Below are positions 45,601 through 54,417 of a stretch of 64,000 nucleotides of DNA, piece after piece. The notes below the pieces were generated by a model, which had not been told where the DNA came from, ran no database searches, and saw only the letters and a list, made by a program, of their open reading frames with translations. This DNA comes from Sulfopaludibacter sp963815475 (GTDB lineage Bacteria > Acidobacteriota > Terriglobia > Bryobacterales > Bryobacteraceae). Position numbers and translations under genes: made by a program. The stretch covers positions 5,890,001 through 5,954,000 of the forward strand of contig CAWFHD010000003.1 in assembly GCA_963815475.1 (NCBI GenBank). Direction: 5' to 3'. Within the stretch, counting starts at the first letter, position 1. The number at the start of each line of letters is the position of its first letter.

Positions 45601-47961
45601 TTGATCCGCGGCCGGGCTCTTGTGTCCATTGCCATTACCGCTCTGTTTATTGTGGGCGGGCTGATCAGAGCCCTTCGTGCACAACAGCCGCCCGCCGCGG
45701 CCCCGGCTGTATCGGCGGTGGTGAACCGGTATTGCCTGGGCTGCCACAATAGCAAGACCAAGGCCGGCAATTTCGCGCTCGACACGATCCTCTCCTCCGG
45801 CCCAGAAAAACATGCGGAGGACTGGGAGAAGGTGATCCGTAAGTTGCGGGTCCGGTACATGCCGCCGGCTGGCCTGCCGCGGCCGGACGAAAAAACCTAC
45901 GATGCGGCGGTCGTTTCTCTATCCGCATCGCTGGATGGCGCGTCCGTGGCGCATCCCGATCCGGGCAGAACCGACACCTTTCGCCGCCTCAACCGAACCG
46001 AATATCAAAACGCCATCCGCAATCTGCTCGCGGTGGACGTGGATGTGAGCGGCATGCTGCCGAGCGATGAAGCGGGCCACGGTTTCGATAATGTCACCGT
46101 CGGCAATCTTTCGCCGAGCCTGCTCGAACAGTATCTGCAGGCTGCGCAGAAAATCGGTCGGCTGGCCGTCGGCATCACCGCGAAATCGCCCGGCGGCGAC
46201 ACCATGACTCTGCCGCCCGACCTCACGCAGGAGCAGCACTTCGAGGAGTTGCCGCTGGGCACACACGGCGGTATGGTGGTCCACTACACATTCCCCCAGG
46301 ATGCCGAATATGATTTTTCGGTGCGGCTGCAACGCGATCGCAACGAGCATGTGGAAGGCATTGCCGGCGGACATGACGTGGAAGTTATGCTCGATGGCGC
46401 GCGAATCAAGCTCGTCACCGTCAGGCCTCCTCCTCCGGGCAACGATCATTCGGGAATCGACAAGGATCTTACGTTTCGCGTGGCGGTGAAGGCTGGACCT
46501 CACGAAGTGGCCGCCACATTCCCCAAGAAATCTTCCTCTTTGCTGGAAAGCGGACGCCAGCCGTACGAGGCCCATTTCAATATGGACCGACATCCGCGCA
46601 TCACACCGGCGATCTATTCCATCTCGATCCAAGGTCCCTATCACGCTACCGGGCCCGGCGACACACCCAGCCGCCGCCGATTGCTAGTATGCCAGCCGAC
46701 CTCGCCCGGCGACGAAGAGGCATGCGCCAGGCGCATTTTCACCACGCTGACGCGACGCGCCTACCGGCGGCCGGTCACCGACGCCGACATCCAAGTGCCG
46801 CTGAAGTTTTTCAAAGAAGCGCGTGCCGGTGCATCGTTCGATGCCGGAATCGAAATGGGATTGCGCGCCGTGCTGGTGAGCCCCGAATTCCTGTTTCGCA
46901 TCGAACAGGATCCCAAGGGCGCCGCGCCAGGAGCGCCGTACCGGATTAGCGACGTCGAGCTCGCCTCGCGCCTTTCGTTCTTTCTCTGGAGCAGCATTCC
47001 CGACGACGAACTGCTGGACACGGCGATTCAAGGTAAATTGCGCGCGCCGGGAATGCTGGAGCGCCAGGTGCGCCGCATGCTGGCCGATGCGCGGTCGGAG
47101 ACGCTGGTATCGAACTTTGCGGGTCAGTGGCTCTATCTGCGGAATCTGGCCTCCTCCAATCCCGACATGCGTCTCTTCGCAGGCTTCGACGACAATCTCC
47201 GCCAGGCATTCCGGCGGGAGACGGAAATGTTCTTCGACAGCATCATGCGAGACGATCGCAGCGTGCTGGAGTTGCTGAGCGCCAACTATACGTTCCTGAA
47301 TGAACGCCTGGCCAAGCATTACGGAATTCCCAATGTCTACGGCAGCCGGTTCCGAAAAGTAGAGTTGGGCGAGAGCGCGCATCGCGGCGGGCTGCTGGGG
47401 CAGGGAAGCATTCTCACCGTGACCTCTTATGCAAACCGGACTTCGCCGGTGATCCGCGGCAAATGGATCTTGTCCAATCTTCTAGGCGTGGCTCCTCCAC
47501 CGCCGCCGGGCAAGATTCCGGAGTTGAAGGAAAATCGAGGCGTGGAGAAAGTAGTGTCCATGCGCGAGAGGATGGCGCAGCATCGCGCCGATCCGGCTTG
47601 TGCGGGATGCCATGCGCTGATGGACCCCATCGGGTTCGCGATGGAAAATTACGATGCCATCGGCCGCTGGCGCACGCACGAAAGCGGCACGCCGATCGAT
47701 GCGGCGGGCGGGTTGCCCGACGGCAGCAAGTTCGAGGGCGTGGCCGGCCTGCAAAAAGCGCTTCTGAGCCGGCCCGAGGTCTTCGTCGGCACCATGACGG
47801 AGAAATTGATGACGTACTCGCTTGGGCGCGGCGTCGAGTTCTACGATGAGCCCGCGATTCGCAGGGTAGTGAGCGATAGCCACGGCCAGGACTACCGGTT
47901 TTCGTCGCTGATTTTGGGAATCGTCAACAGTACACCGTTTCAAATGAGGAGAGCACAATGA
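45601..47961 (+). CDS. DUF1592-family c-type cytochrome-like protein (DUF1587/1592/1588/1585)
   Basis: A 786-residue exported protein. TTG 45601 is preferred because GGAGGG (45588-45593) is 7 bp upstream. A signal anchor (LVSIAITALFIVGGLIRALR) is followed by heme motif CLGCH (about residue 45), DUF1587 (FRRLNRTEYQNAIRNLL), DUF1595 (ARRIFTTLTRRAYRRPVTDA), DUF1592 (SVEF-like LVSPEFLFRIEQDP, LASRLSFFLWSSIPDDELL), DUF1588 with a second CAGCH and MDPIGFAMENYDAIGRWR, and DUF1585 at the end. This architecture is common in Planctomycetes and Acidobacteria and always pairs with a DUF1552 gene, as here. Role is unknown. Confidence 0.9.
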   Translation: MIRGRALVSIAITALFIVGGLIRALRAQQPPAAAPAVSAVVNRYCLGCHNSKTKAGNFALDTILSSGPEKHAEDWEKVIRKLRVRYMPPAGLPRPDEKTYDAAVVSLSASLDGASVAHPDPGRTDTFRRLNRTEYQNAIRNLLAVDVDVSGMLPSDEAGHGFDNVTVGNLSPSLLEQYLQAAQKIGRLAVGITAKSPGGDTMTLPPDLTQEQHFEELPLGTHGGMVVHYTFPQDAEYDFSVRLQRDRNEHVEGIAGGHDVEVMLDGARIKLVTVRPPPPGNDHSGIDKDLTFRVAVKAGPHEVAATFPKKSSSLLESGRQPYEAHFNMDRHPRITPAIYSISIQGPYHATGPGDTPSRRRLLVCQPTSPGDEEACARRIFTTLTRRAYRRPVTDADIQVPLKFFKEARAGASFDAGIEMGLRAVLVSPEFLFRIEQDPKGAAPGAPYRISDVELASRLSFFLWSSIPDDELLDTAIQGKLRAPGMLERQVRRMLADARSETLVSNFAGQWLYLRNLASSNPDMRLFAGFDDNLRQAFRRETEMFFDSIMRDDRSVLELLSANYTFLNERLAKHYGIPNVYGSRFRKVELGESAHRGGLLGQGSILTVTSYANRTSPVIRGKWILSNLLGVAPPPPPGKIPELKENRGVEKVVSMRERMAQHRADPACAGCHALMDPIGFAMENYDAIGRWRTHESGTPIDAAGGLPDGSKFEGVAGLQKALLSRPEVFVGTMTEKLMTYSLGRGVEFYDEPAIRRVVSDSHGQDYRFSSLILGIVNSTPFQMRRAQ

Positions 47962-49292
47962 TCGTCACGAAGAAAGCTCTGCCGCGGCGCACGTTTCTGC
48001 GCGGAATGGGCACCGCCCTGGCGCTCCCCTTGCTGGACGCCATGGCGCCGCCCATGACGGCCCTCGCCGGCACACCTGCGACCCACGCCAAACGACTCGG
48101 CTTCTTATACGTTCCAATGGGCGCGCATCGCCCCATGTGGACTCCGCCCGGCGCCGACTTGAGTCAGCTTTCACCCACTCTGGCGCCGCTCGCCAAAGTG
48201 CGCGAATACTGCACGGTGGTGGAAGGCATGGAATTGCGGAATGCCTATCCCGGCACTCACTCCTCGTCCAACGCCGCGTTCCTCAGCGCCGCTACATCGA
48301 AGTGGACCGAGAGCAGCGATTATTATCTGGGCACCACGGTAGATCAGGTGGCCGCCAAAGTCCTGGGGCAGGAAACCCGCCTGCCATCGCTCGAACTGTC
48401 GATGGATCTGCTGTCTGTAGTGGGGCAGTGCGACAACGGTTACGCATGCGTCTACCAGAACAATCTTTCGTGGTCTTCGCCCACCACGCCGCTACCCTCG
48501 GAAGCTCATCCGCGCATCGTATTTGAGCGCCTGTTCGGTGACGGCGGAACTTCCGCGGAGCGGCTGGCGGAAATGCGCGCCAACGCCAGTCTGCTGGATT
48601 GGATGAAGCAGGATATCTCCCGCTTACAGCGCAAGCTTGGCCCAAGCGACAGAAGCAAGGTCAGTGAGTATCTGGATACGGTTCGCGAAGTGGAGCGCCG
48701 CATTCAAAAAGCCGAAACTTCCACCGCCGATTCGCGCCTGCCCGATCTCGACCGCCCAGTGGGGGTGCCCGCGAAATATGCGGATCATGCGAAGTTGATG
48801 ATGGATTTGTTGGTGCTGGCCTGGCAGGGCGATGTCACGCGCGTCACAGTCTTTCAACTGGCCCGGGAAACCAGCAACCGCGCGTACACGGAGCTGGGCA
48901 TCGGGGAAGGGCATCATCCGCTGACGCACAACGGCGGCAATCCGGAAATGCTGGCAAAATGCGCCCGCATCAACGCCTACCACGCTTCGATGTTCGCCTA
49001 CCTGCTGGAAAAGCTAAAGGCCACGCCCGATGGCGACGGCAACCTGCTCGACCATTCGGCCCTGTTGTACGGAAGCGGGATGAGCGATGCCGACCGCCAC
49101 GACCATACCAACCTTCCGATCATCGTAGCCGGCGGCAAGACCAAGGCGGGCGGCCGCTTTATGAAGTTCCCCGAACACACGCCGCTGGCGAATCTGCACC
49201 TCACGCTGCTGGATCGCGTCGGTGTGCGCGCCGATTCCTTCGCGGACAGCACTGGGAAGGTGCAGGAATTGATGGAGCCGCTGACCCTGTAG
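47958..49292 (+). CDS. DUF1552 protein with Tat signal
   Basis: A 444-residue protein exported by Tat (LPRRTFLRGMGTALALPLLD). It starts within the stop of the DUF1592 gene (4-bp ATGA overlap), so the two are translated together. DUF1552 motifs: GFLYVPMGAHRPMWTPPG, GTHSSSNAAFLSA, LELSMDLLSVVGQC, and VFQLARETSNRAYTELGI, GEGHHPLTHNG. The fold is alkaline-phosphatase-like in related families. Function is unknown; the pair may work with the ankyrin protein 7 bp downstream. Confidence 0.9.
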   Translation: MIVTKKALPRRTFLRGMGTALALPLLDAMAPPMTALAGTPATHAKRLGFLYVPMGAHRPMWTPPGADLSQLSPTLAPLAKVREYCTVVEGMELRNAYPGTHSSSNAAFLSAATSKWTESSDYYLGTTVDQVAAKVLGQETRLPSLELSMDLLSVVGQCDNGYACVYQNNLSWSSPTTPLPSEAHPRIVFERLFGDGGTSAERLAEMRANASLLDWMKQDISRLQRKLGPSDRSKVSEYLDTVREVERRIQKAETSTADSRLPDLDRPVGVPAKYADHAKLMMDLLVLAWQGDVTRVTVFQLARETSNRAYTELGIGEGHHPLTHNGGNPEMLAKCARINAYHASMFAYLLEKLKATPDGDGNLLDHSALLYGSGMSDADRHDHTNLPIIVAGGKTKAGGRFMKFPEHTPLANLHLTLLDRVGVRADSFADSTGKVQELMEPLTL

Positions 49293-49299
49293 GCTGACC

Positions 49300-50772
49300 A
49301 TGCGACTGGCACTATGGATTTTGGCAGGCGCATCCCTCGCGTGGGCCGCTGACTCACCTTTGGCGGATGCCGCCCGGAAAGACGACCGCAATAGCGTTCG
49401 TGCCCTGCTCGACCAGCACGCCGACGTAAACGCGCCGCAGGTGGACGGCGCCACGGCCCTGCACTGGTCTGTTCGGCAGGACGACCTGGAGATGTCGCGG
49501 CTTCTTCTGAAGGCTGGAGCCAACCCGAACGCGGTCAATCGCTATGGCATGACTGTGCTCTCCCTGGCTTGCACCAACGGCAACGCAGTGATGGTCGAAC
49601 TGCTGCTGGATGCCGGCGCGGATCCGAACGCGGCGCTCCCGGGAGGCGAAACGCCGTTGATGACGGCGTCGCGGACGGGCAAAGCGGCGGCCGTGCGCGC
49701 GCTGCTGGCAAAGGGCGCCGAGGTGGATGCGAAGGAAACGCGCGGCCAGACCGCCATCGTGTGGGCCGCCGCCGAAGGCAACGTTGAGGCGGCTGAGGAA
49801 TTGATCCACGCGGGCGCGGATTTCAAAATCCGGCTCAAGTCCGGGTTCACGCCGTTGCTGATGGCGGTGCGCGAAGGCCGTCAGCCGATGGCGCAATTCC
49901 TGCTGAAGGCCGGCGCGGACGTCAACGATAAACTGGTGTCGCCTCCCGGAGTGAGGGCCGGCGGCATCAATAAGGCCGGCCGGCAGGGCTCCAGTGCGCT
50001 GCACCTAGCCGTGCAAAACGCGCACTACGAACTGGCATCCTTTCTACTCGACGCCGGCGCCGACCCGAATGCGGACGGTCCGGGCTACACGGCTCTCCAC
50101 ATTATCCCGTCGGTGCGTAAGCCCGGAGGGGGAGACAACGATCCCGCGCCCGATGGTTCCGGTTCCATGACCAGCTTCGAGATCATCCGTAAGTTGGTGG
50201 CCAAGGGCGCGAATATCAACGCCCGCATGACTAAGAAGATTAATTTCGGGTTGACTAGCCTGAACGACGTCGGCGCGACTCCGTTTTGCCTGGCCGCGCT
50301 CACTGCCGACGCGGAATTGATGCGCTTCCTGGTGACTTTGGGGGCTGATCCGAAGATTCCTACCGCGGACGGAGCGACTCCCCTGATTGTGGCGGCGGGA
50401 TTGGGCACGCGATCTCCCGGCGAGGATGCGGGGACTGACAGCGAAGTGGTGGAAGCGATCGCCGCAGCGATTGAACTGGGCAACGATCCGAACGCCGTGG
50501 ACAAGAACGGCGAATCGGCGATGCACGCCGCAGCTTACAAGAACGTGGGCGACGCGGTTCGCTATCTGGCCAGCCATGGAGCCAAACCCGAAGTCTGGAA
50601 CCAGCCGAATAAGCGCGGTTGGACTCCCTTGACAATCGCTGAGGGCTACCGGTTCGGCAATTTCAAGCCCTCGCCGCCTACTGTGCAGGCGTTTCTGGAA
50701 GTGATGAAAGCTGCAGGTATTCAACCGGCTGCCTCCGACAAAAAAGGAATCAGCGAATACATCAAACATTAG
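49300..50772 (+). CDS. Exported ankyrin-repeat protein
   Basis: A 490-residue protein with a signal peptide (MRLALWILAGASLAWAADSP) and about ten ankyrin repeats (VDGATALHWSVRQDDLEMSR, NRYGMTVLSLACTNGNAVMV, GETPLMTASRTGKAAAVRAL, and so on). A longer loop (residues ~215-310) separates the two repeat blocks. Ankyrins mediate protein contacts. It lies 7 bp after the DUF1552 gene and is probably part of the same operon. Such proteins commonly follow DUF1552 genes in Acidobacteria. Confidence 0.9.
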   Translation: MRLALWILAGASLAWAADSPLADAARKDDRNSVRALLDQHADVNAPQVDGATALHWSVRQDDLEMSRLLLKAGANPNAVNRYGMTVLSLACTNGNAVMVELLLDAGADPNAALPGGETPLMTASRTGKAAAVRALLAKGAEVDAKETRGQTAIVWAAAEGNVEAAEELIHAGADFKIRLKSGFTPLLMAVREGRQPMAQFLLKAGADVNDKLVSPPGVRAGGINKAGRQGSSALHLAVQNAHYELASFLLDAGADPNADGPGYTALHIIPSVRKPGGGDNDPAPDGSGSMTSFEIIRKLVAKGANINARMTKKINFGLTSLNDVGATPFCLAALTADAELMRFLVTLGADPKIPTADGATPLIVAAGLGTRSPGEDAGTDSEVVEAIAAAIELGNDPNAVDKNGESAMHAAAYKNVGDAVRYLASHGAKPEVWNQPNKRGWTPLTIAEGYRFGNFKPSPPTVQAFLEVMKAAGIQPAASDKKGISEYIKH

Positions 50773-50775
50773 GAC

Positions 50776-51288
50776 TCACATAATCGGAACCTTCGGCGGA
50801 CAGATTGCCGGCACCGGCGTCAAAGCGGAGGTTCTCAGGATACGCACCTGACCAAGGCCGGTGCCCACCGGGGATAGAGCTGGCGGCGGTGGAAGCTGTC
50901 CGCCATTCTGGGGTCCACTCGGCGGCAGCATCTCCAACGCGACCACGCCCAAGGGGCAATCGAGAGGCAGTCCAAGCGAGCCAAGTATCGCGACGATGTC
51001 CGGCTGCGCGAACTGAGCGAACGCCGGTAGAAGGTTGAGCCCCTCGTTTGCGGGACCTTGCGGCGAGAGGGTCGAGCCCTCGGCGCGCAGGATCAGCACA
51101 TTGCGCCATGATTGGCCGTCCACCTGAAGCACCTGCGCATAGAGCAGCGCATGCATGACACTCCTCGGCGGAATGGCGCGAACGTTGCGGCCATCCAGCA
51201 CCGGTGTGGCGTACGGGCTCGATACCTGCACCCGGTCGGCGTGGCGGCTGACCACACAGCGCAGCGGCGGCGCAGGCTCCCGATACAC
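50776..51288 (-). CDS. Pro-rich protein of unknown function downstream of the radical SAM gene (probably the 3' part of a frameshifted gene)
   Basis: The minus frame from GTG 51288 gives 170 residues: REPAPPLRCVVSRHADRVQV, SVMHALLYAQVLQVDGQSWR, QPDIVAILGSLGLPLDCPLG and a Pro-rich end. One frame over, the region 51290-51560 reads QTPGRTIRPFQDAGGAPHWF, FVQPQTAPAPVAPLPPGTTR, which seems to run directly into it, so a one-base shift near 51290 is likely and the full product may be ~260 residues. A site TTAGGAG lies before a GTG near 51540, but no single frame uses it fully. No domain was recognised. It follows the radical SAM gene on the same strand. Confidence 0.5.
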   Translation of the reverse strand: MYREPAPPLRCVVSRHADRVQVSSPYATPVLDGRNVRAIPPRSVMHALLYAQVLQVDGQSWRNVLILRAEGSTLSPQGPANEGLNLLPAFAQFAQPDIVAILGSLGLPLDCPLGVVALEMLPPSGPQNGGQLPPPPALSPVGTGLGQVRILRTSALTPVPAICPPKVPIM

Positions 51289-51573
51289 GCGTGGTGCCCG
51301 GCGGCAGTGGCGCTACCGGCGCGGGCGCGGTCTGGGGTTGGACAAAGAAGGAGGCCGCGGGCGAGCAGACATCGAACCAGTGGGGAGCACCGCCGGCATC
51401 CTGAAAGGGCCTGATCGTTCGTCCTGGTGTCTGCGCGAATGTCCATTGAGGGCCGCCGGAAATTTGCTCTACTGCGGGAATTGCGGCGCTTCCTCGTGCC
51501 ACCCGATCCGACGATGCCGCCGGCGGAGTCGCTCTTGTGACACGTTGGGGTCTCCTAAACGTCTGTGCCTGGT

Positions 51574-52680
51574 CTAAGCCGGGGACGATGCGGCGGTAGC
51601 CACGTGAAGCACGGAGTTGGCTGCATGGGCTTGGGCGCCACGCGCTTTGCTGCGCGCCGCAACTACCTCGTGCCAATTACTCAGGAGCGGTGCGTCGGAG
51701 GCGCTTAACTCCTCCCACACCTGGCGGCACAAAGCGCGAAACTCGGGGTAACCCTTCGACATATAGCCTGGCCACGCGTCGGCAAGTCCTTGCTCTTTGA
51801 CATTGCATAGCTTGAATTGTCGTGAGAAACCATACGAGACTGGCACGATGGTACCGTCCGCCTCCAAGACAAGCAGTCCGAGCATCTGCGCCGGGATGGC
51901 TTGGTCCCACTTACCATCGAACTCTGTCGCGTACACGAGGCCCGGATCGTCGCGCAGATGGTCGCGATACAACAGATCCAGTTGCACCTTCATCGTGTCG
52001 CTATATTTGCTCGCGAGCACGAAGGCCATGACATAAACCTTCTCCAGCACATCCACGTCGGGTTCGAGCCCGTTCATTTGACTCTCGGCATGACCGGCCA
52101 ACTCGAGCGGATGAATCTGGAGCAGGCGTGCGCCGTTTCGGGCGGCGAAATCCGCTACCCACACCAGGTGTTCCCAATTTCGCTGCGTAAGCGTGTGGAT
52201 GAAGCCGAACGGGATTCCCGCGTGGCGCACGTTCTCGAGTCCTGCTTCAAGCTGCTCGAAGGCATGCGTGTTGCCGCGAATCTGGTTGTGAAGCTCCGGT
52301 GGCCCGTCCAGACTGATCGCCATCCCGTCCACTAGCTTGGACAAACGCTCCAGCCTCCTCTGCCCCGTAAAAAAGCCGTTGGTCGTCACCGTCGTGAACA
52401 TATTCAGGGATTTGGCGTGACTCAGAACCTCATCGAGTCCGCGGTACATGAGCGGCTCTCCGCCAGACACCGAAACCACGCGGTAGCCCATCTCCGCGGC
52501 ATCGGAGATGACCTTGCAGACGGTTGCCGCATCGAGCTCCGCGCGCACCATCGGGCCGGAGCTGGAGTAACAATGGGCGCAGGAGAGATTACACCGGAGA
52601 GAAGGATGGATCTGGAGAATTGCGGTCCTGGCGGGGCCGGAAGCCCCGCCAGGAAACGGCAACGAGTGAGGGTTGCCCAT
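51574..52680 (-). CDS. Radical SAM enzyme (SPASM/twitch-like C-terminus)
   Basis: A 368-residue protein. AAGGAG lies 6 bp before ATG 52680. The 4Fe-4S site is C30-x3-C34-x2-C37 (CNLSCAHCYSSSGP), followed by the GGEP SAM motif (VSVSGGEPLMYRG). Residues 110-290 complete the partial barrel (SISLDGPPELHN-like AISLDGPPELHNQI). The C-terminus has only two cysteines (KLCNVKEQGL, ALCRQVW), a reduced SPASM/twitch-like region. Such enzymes modify peptides in many RiPP loci. It is 10 bp downstream of the 120-residue gene, and close to PatA/PatG-like genes on the other strand. Confidence 0.88.
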   Translation of the reverse strand: MGNPHSLPFPGGASGPARTAILQIHPSLRCNLSCAHCYSSSGPMVRAELDAATVCKVISDAAEMGYRVVSVSGGEPLMYRGLDEVLSHAKSLNMFTTVTTNGFFTGQRRLERLSKLVDGMAISLDGPPELHNQIRGNTHAFEQLEAGLENVRHAGIPFGFIHTLTQRNWEHLVWVADFAARNGARLLQIHPLELAGHAESQMNGLEPDVDVLEKVYVMAFVLASKYSDTMKVQLDLLYRDHLRDDPGLVYATEFDGKWDQAIPAQMLGLLVLEADGTIVPVSYGFSRQFKLCNVKEQGLADAWPGYMSKGYPEFRALCRQVWEELSASDAPLLSNWHEVVAARSKARGAQAHAANSVLHVATAASSPA

Positions 52681-52690
52681 GGACACTCCT

Positions 52691-53053
52691 TCAGAAGGCG
52701 TTGATCGGCCCCGACTCGATCGGGCTTCCGATGTCGATGTTGACCTTGAAGATCTCCGGCCATGGAATTCCGTACGGAAAAAGAACCACTCCGCCAAGGC
52801 GGGGTGTCTTCGTTAGAATCTGACTTAGAAAGCTGGCCGCGTCGCCCGCATCGATTGTTCCGGAAACCCGAAGACTGTCTGGAGCAATAATCCCTTTCGG
52901 GAAGACTGTGAACTTTCTAAGTCCTCCCTTCTGAAGCGTCGCCACAATCCCCACCAATTCCTTCAGGTTCTCCTTGTCAATACCGCCGAAGCGTAGTTGG
53001 CGCATCAGGACGTCCTCAACGGATTCCTGAGCCTTAGCAGCTATGTCGCTCAT
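52691..53053 (-). CDS. Small conserved-looking protein upstream of the radical SAM gene
   Basis: A 120-residue soluble protein starting MSDIAAKAQESVEDVLMRQL. An N-terminal helical part (LKELVGIVATLQKGG) is followed by a beta-rich part (KFTVFPKGIIAPDSLRVSGT, GGVVLFPYGIPWPEIFKVNI). No signal peptide, no Cys. It is the first gene of the minus-strand arm and ends 10 bp before the radical SAM gene. It could be a peptide-binding partner, a substrate, or an unrelated accessory; I do not recognise the family. GGAGAG lies before the ATG. Confidence 0.72.
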   Translation of the reverse strand: MSDIAAKAQESVEDVLMRQLRFGGIDKENLKELVGIVATLQKGGLRKFTVFPKGIIAPDSLRVSGTIDAGDAASFLSQILTKTPRLGGVVLFPYGIPWPEIFKVNIDIGSPIESGPINAF

Positions 53054-53359
53054 GTTCTCTCCTTTGCGTTTGGGAAACAGTTTCTTGACGATGGCCGGGG
53101 AAGGAATCGTCGGTCATATACACCACAACAAAGGGTGATGTTATCCAAAGCTCGGCTAGTAAATGTGCCCAGTTACTATGTCACACGCTAAGGGCGCAGA
53201 TCGCGAGTTCCGCCCGAGGGACACCGCCAGGGCCTCAACGGCCTTGGCCGGGCTTCCCGGGCTCAGCGAGTAATGGTCGACGAAGCTTCCCCGTCCACGA
53301 AGTCCTTGCGAAATACACCCGTTGAGATAACTCTATGGAGAAAGAGAACCGGGCGGTAG

Positions 53360-53375
53360 TCGCATAAACATGCGA
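53360..53375 (+). promoter_or_regulatory. Palindromic operator, copy 1
   Basis: TCGCAT-AAAC-ATGCGA, flanked by GGTAG and TTGCC. The 23 bp at 53355-53377 are identical, on the other strand, to 57427-57449. It lies 215 bp before the response regulator start. Confidence 0.7.
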
Positions 53376-53539
53376 TTGCCGAAAGCTGCCTCTAGGTGTG
53401 CCGGTCGGGAAAAGCCCGAAGTACATCGCTGTCCTTCCACTCGCAGATCGGCTGCTCTTTTTCACACGCCATCGAAACCGCCCTTCGCGGAGCATCCGTG
53501 CCGGGATGGCTGTACAGCGAAAGCGAAACCGGAAGTAGC

Positions 53540-53585
53540 CGCATGAACATGCAGTTGCTCCTTTGGCGCGCTTGAGGCTACACTT
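53540..53585 (+). promoter_or_regulatory. Palindromic operator, copy 2, next to the response-regulator promoter
   Basis: CCGCAT-GAAC-ATGCAG (53540-53555) directly precedes a -35-like TTGCTC (53556-53561), then 18 bp, then TACACT (53580-53585), 5 bp before the GTG start at 53591. Binding right against the -35 box fits class II activation by the NarL-type regulator encoded just downstream. Confidence 0.65.
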
Positions 53586-53590
53586 CAAGC

Positions 53591-54247
53591 GTGCCGCAAC
53601 CCATCCGCGTGGCGCTTGTCGAAGATCAACGCGTCACGCGAGAAGGTTTGAGCCTGCTCATCGGTGGCTCCCCGGGATTCGAGATTTGCGGCCAGTACGA
53701 TTCCATGGAGCAAGCGCTCGAGCAGATTTCCGTCAGCCCGCCCGACGTTCTGCTTGCCGATATCGGGCTTCCCGGTATGTCGGGGATTGAGGGCGTGCGT
53801 CAGATTCATGAATTGATGCCGGATCTGCCCATTCTGATGCTTACGGTTCATGAGGACAGCGATTCGGTCTTCAGCGCCGTGTGTGCCGGCGCCTGCGGCT
53901 ATCTGCTCAAGGAGACTCCGCCTGCGCGGCTGCTCGAAAGCATCCGCGAACTCTATGAGGGCGGTGCTCCTATGTCGCCTGGAATCGCGCGCAAAGTAGT
54001 GTTGATGTTTCAGAAGACCGCGCCTCCCAAAGAGGACATGCACCTCTCGCTGCGGCAACTGGAGATCCTGCGAATGCTGGCGGAAGGTCACAGTTATAAA
54101 GCCTGTGGCGCGGCGCTGGACATCGGCCTGGATACCGTGCGATCCCATGTCCGCAAGATCTACGAGCGGCTGCACGTGCACTCGCGCTCGGAGGCCGTGT
54201 GGAAAGCGCTGCATGACGGCATCCTGCGCGACAACAAGCCACAGTGA
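53591..54247 (+). CDS. NarL/LuxR-type response regulator
   Basis: A 218-residue regulator. The receiver has acidic pair ED at 11-12, phospho-acceptor Asp57 (LLADIGLPG) and Lys near 107 (LLKETPPA). Residues ~150-212 form the LuxR HTH (LSLRQLEILRMLAEGHSYKA, TVRSHVRKIYERLHVHSRSE). It starts at GTG. The next gene encodes a HisKA_3 histidine kinase, the usual partner for this class. Dimeric LuxR-type domains bind palindromes, so the TCGCAT-N4-ATGCGA sites around this locus are its likely targets. Confidence 0.92.
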   Translation: MPQPIRVALVEDQRVTREGLSLLIGGSPGFEICGQYDSMEQALEQISVSPPDVLLADIGLPGMSGIEGVRQIHELMPDLPILMLTVHEDSDSVFSAVCAGACGYLLKETPPARLLESIRELYEGGAPMSPGIARKVVLMFQKTAPPKEDMHLSLRQLEILRMLAEGHSYKACGAALDIGLDTVRSHVRKIYERLHVHSRSEAVWKALHDGILRDNKPQ

Positions 54248-54277
54248 CCTTGCCGGCCGGCGTCACGCCCCTGCCCA

Positions 54278-54322
54278 TCGCATGCTCATGCGATTGAACC
54301 GAACCGGCCGCCCAGCTTAATT
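54278..54322 (+). promoter_or_regulatory. Palindromic operator, copy 3, next to the kinase promoter
   Basis: TCGCAT-GCTC-ATGCGA (54278-54293, perfect arms) is followed at once by TTGAAC (54294-54299), 17 bp, and TTAATT (54317-54322). As with copy 2, the palindrome abuts the -35 box, about 125 bp before the kinase start. Confidence 0.7.
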
Positions 54323-54417
54323 TAACTCAGTCTTGGACGGAACGAGCAGAACTCGGAACTTGCCGGATGCCCTGGTAGAGTATCCTGAAGCCTGCGTTGG
54401 CTTGTGCCAGCAGCCAG

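Larger units (their letters stand above)
53054..53590. other. 537-bp divergent control region
   Basis: No convincing gene is seen between the minus-strand arm (start 53053) and the response regulator (start 53591). The region holds two copies of the 16-bp palindrome, each preceded by a related stretch (GAAAG.GAA.CCGG then GTAG). A minus-strand open frame across it shares residues with a frame at 57.4 kb only because the same repeat DNA underlies both. Confidence 0.6.

Noticed and set aside
53235..53588. Minus-strand 117-codon frame in the control region, similar to a frame at 57384-57623
   Set aside because: The likeness comes from the repeated palindrome DNA; neither has a ribosome site or a recognisable protein.
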